A stretch of DNA of 64,000 nt, taken from NCBI RefSeq assembly GCF_017357405.1, contig NZ_CP071597.1, forward strand, positions 3,658,001-3,722,000, written 5' to 3'. The stretch comes from Halomontanus rarus. GTDB taxonomy: Archaea > Halobacteriota > Halobacteria > Halobacteriales > Natrialbaceae. Below the pieces are notes generated by a model. The model worked only from the letters and a program-made list of their open reading frames with translations, was not told where the DNA came from and searched no databases. A program made the translations under genes and the position numbers. This document shows positions 62,688 through 64,000 of this stretch, in pieces (within the stretch, counting starts at the first letter, position 1; the number at the start of each line of letters is the position of its first letter).

Positions 62688-64000
62688 TCAGGACTGCAAC
62701 GTCGGCCACAGGTCTTGCGACCAGTAGACGTCGCCGTCGTAGATTACCGGCGTCTCCGATTCTTTCAGAAACGATACCAGCTCGCCAGTCTCGAGTGTGA
62801 AACTGGACTCCGTCCCACAGAGGTACGCGTGCTCGTTCGTCTCGACGTGGGGATAGTAGTAGAGGCCGGTCATCTGCGTCGAAAAACACTCGAGCGAGAG
62901 GAGATACTGGTCGTCATCGAGGCGTTCGACGGTGGCCGTCGTCGGGACGCGGTGTTCGCCTTGGGTCAGCGAGTGGGTACCGTCGCCGACGACCGCGTAA
63001 TCTTTCCCCATCATGATTCGCCTGCGCGCGAGCGACATCGCCCGCTCGATGCTGAAGCCGTGGATCAGCAGTTTGGCGAACGTCGAGCCGACCTTCACGG
63101 CGTGATCGTTGAGGACCTTGGTGAAGGTGACCGCACCGGCGACGCTCCCCTTCTCGATCAACGACATCCCCTCGTAGAACGAGCCGCAGGCGTTGAGAAA
63201 GAACGTCTGCGCGTTACACCGATCGAGACTGTCGATCGAAAGCGACCCGTTCGAACACCGCAATCCGTCCGTCTCACAGTGGCCGATGTAGTGAACGAAG
63301 TCGTGATCGGTCTCGAAGACTCGAGCGAGTTCGGCTGTTCCGAGCGACTCCTCGACGGACACGTCGATCGCGAGGTCGTCCGATCGCTGGCGATAGATCT
63401 CCGCGACGTCCGTGTGCTCGTCTTTCATGTCGCGGTCGTTCAAGACGATGCAGATCGACGTCGGGTTTCCGCTATCCTCGAGGTAGTTCAATCGGTTGGA
63501 GTAGGCTTCGGGCGCAGATTTGAAGACGTCGATCGGGACGCCGTCCGCGAGCCAGCCGTGGGCGTGGCTGCTCTTGAGTTCGGGCTTGACGATGTCGACA
63601 GAGGCGACCTGACTGGCGCCGGCTCGCGCGGTCGGGTTCGACCGCGGTTGGGGTCCCCTGTAAAAATCCTCGAGTGACCGCTCGACGAGTTCCTTGCCCT
63701 CGAGTTCGGAGGTTCGTGGCACTCCGAGTAAGCTGAGCCGGTCGAGCAGGAACGGGAGCAGTTCGACGTTCGACGGCGTCGGATCGACGTAGGTCGTGAG
63801 GTGCCACGTGGGGAGGCGGTGTTCGATTGCGCCGTGGGGAACGTCGAGGTACGTCGCCAGTCGCTGTTGTGGCGTCGCCTCGTAGAGGGCCTCCATATCG
63901 AGTTCTAACGCGTCGAGCATGCTCAGTTCCGAGAGATCCGCCCGGTAGGGGCCCGCGTTCCGAACGAGCGAGTCCAGAAAGAACGTCTTGCGGAGCAACC
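62688..64000 (-). CDS. CHAT-domain (caspase-like) protein, partial at right edge
   Basis: A cysteine-peptidase-like protein; 437 codons are visible and the frame continues beyond the window, so the start is missing (a TTG at 63998 is the first possible codon inside). The CHAT fold is recognisable from the catalytic His in HYIGHCETDGLRC (about 63270-63295) and the catalytic Cys in FFLNACGSFYEG (about 63175-63205), with GSVAGAVTFTKVLNDHAV and FAKLLIHGFSIERAMSLARR downstream as in CHAT proteins. The C-terminal 110 residues form a beta-rich extension (ATVERLDDDQYLLSLEC ... YYYPHVETNEHAYLC). Substrate, activator and neighbours beyond the edge are unknown. Confidence 0.82.
   Translation of the reverse strand, partial: LLRKTFFLDSLVRNAGPYRADLSELSMLDALELDMEALYEATPQQRLATYLDVPHGAIEHRLPTWHLTTYVDPTPSNVELLPFLLDRLSLLGVPRTSELEGKELVERSLEDFYRGPQPRSNPTARAGASQVASVDIVKPELKSSHAHGWLADGVPIDVFKSAPEAYSNRLNYLEDSGNPTSICIVLNDRDMKDEHTDVAEIYRQRSDDLAIDVSVEESLGTAELARVFETDHDFVHYIGHCETDGLRCSNGSLSIDSLDRCNAQTFFLNACGSFYEGMSLIEKGSVAGAVTFTKVLNDHAVKVGSTFAKLLIHGFSIERAMSLARRRIMMGKDYAVVGDGTHSLTQGEHRVPTTATVERLDDDQYLLSLECFSTQMTGLYYYPHVETNEHAYLCGTESSFTLETGELVSFLKESETPVIYDGDVYWSQDLWPTLQS

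Overview
The window is a chromosomal segment of a halophilic archaeon (class Halobacteria). The evidence is high GC with strong third-position bias, very acidic proteins with Asp/Glu/Ser-rich tails, archaeal information genes (proteasome subunits, RNase P proteins, Sdo1), haloarchaea-only families (HalOD1 output domain, Bat-type HTH, TbsP, a Ser-type two-subunit thiolase, PccX), TATA boxes about 27-31 bp before start codons (mostly leaderless mRNAs), and Tat rather than Sec signal sequences. The closest feel is the Natrialbales (Natrinema/Haloterrigena/Natrialba), but genus cannot be fixed by eye. There are no rRNA genes, CRISPR arrays, complete insertion sequences or an origin; two tRNA genes are present.

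Layout. 1-3.2 kb: propionyl-CoA carboxylase pccB-pccX-pccA (minus strand, pccA cut by the left edge). 3.5-9.0 kb: a branched-chain amino-acid ABC importer (substrate-binding protein on plus, livHMGF on minus), followed by a sodium:neurotransmitter-type symporter; uptake and propionyl-CoA disposal are thus neighbours. 10.5-14.6 kb: SDR, small lipoprotein, zinc protein, GlpQ, YjbQ and HEAT-repeat protein. 14.7-22.4 kb: a tight four-gene operon of two different PrkA-type kinases, YeaH/DUF444 and SpoVR. 23-29.7 kb: DUF5820-like, UPF0179, a lipoprotein, an HxlR regulator and an ABC exporter whose permease is fused to a PrsW-like intramembrane protease domain. 29.8-34.6 kb: aldo/keto reductase, then the archaeal rnp3-methyltransferase-rnp2-psmA-sdo1 cluster. 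34.6-43.3 kb: FUN14 protein, HflX, two-subunit thiolase, and several haloarchaeal proteins including a membrane-anchored protein with a giant Ser/Asp/Glu linker. 43.8-51.5 kb: tRNA-Thr, GNAT, CBS-zinc ribbon, GTP cyclohydrolase III, tRNA-Ser with a nearby partial copy, a UDG-like protein, Mrp ATPase and a second HalOD1 protein. 51.6-64 kb: Bat-type regulator, eIF2B-like protein, TIGR00341 membrane protein, Gfo/Idh/MocA oxidoreductase, lipoprotein, methyltransferase, psmB, UPF0212, HTH-CBS regulator, TbsP and a CHAT caspase-like protein cut by the right edge.

Most of the window is housekeeping or conserved haloarchaeal sequence. The observations most worth a second look are the PrsW-ABC permease fusion with a G-quadruplex motif just before it, the CHAT protease, the paired PrkA operon with a long leader, the tRNA-Ser 3'-end duplication, an isolated UUCG hairpin, and several promoter palindromes. 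Domain names come from recognition of motifs by eye; no database search was possible.
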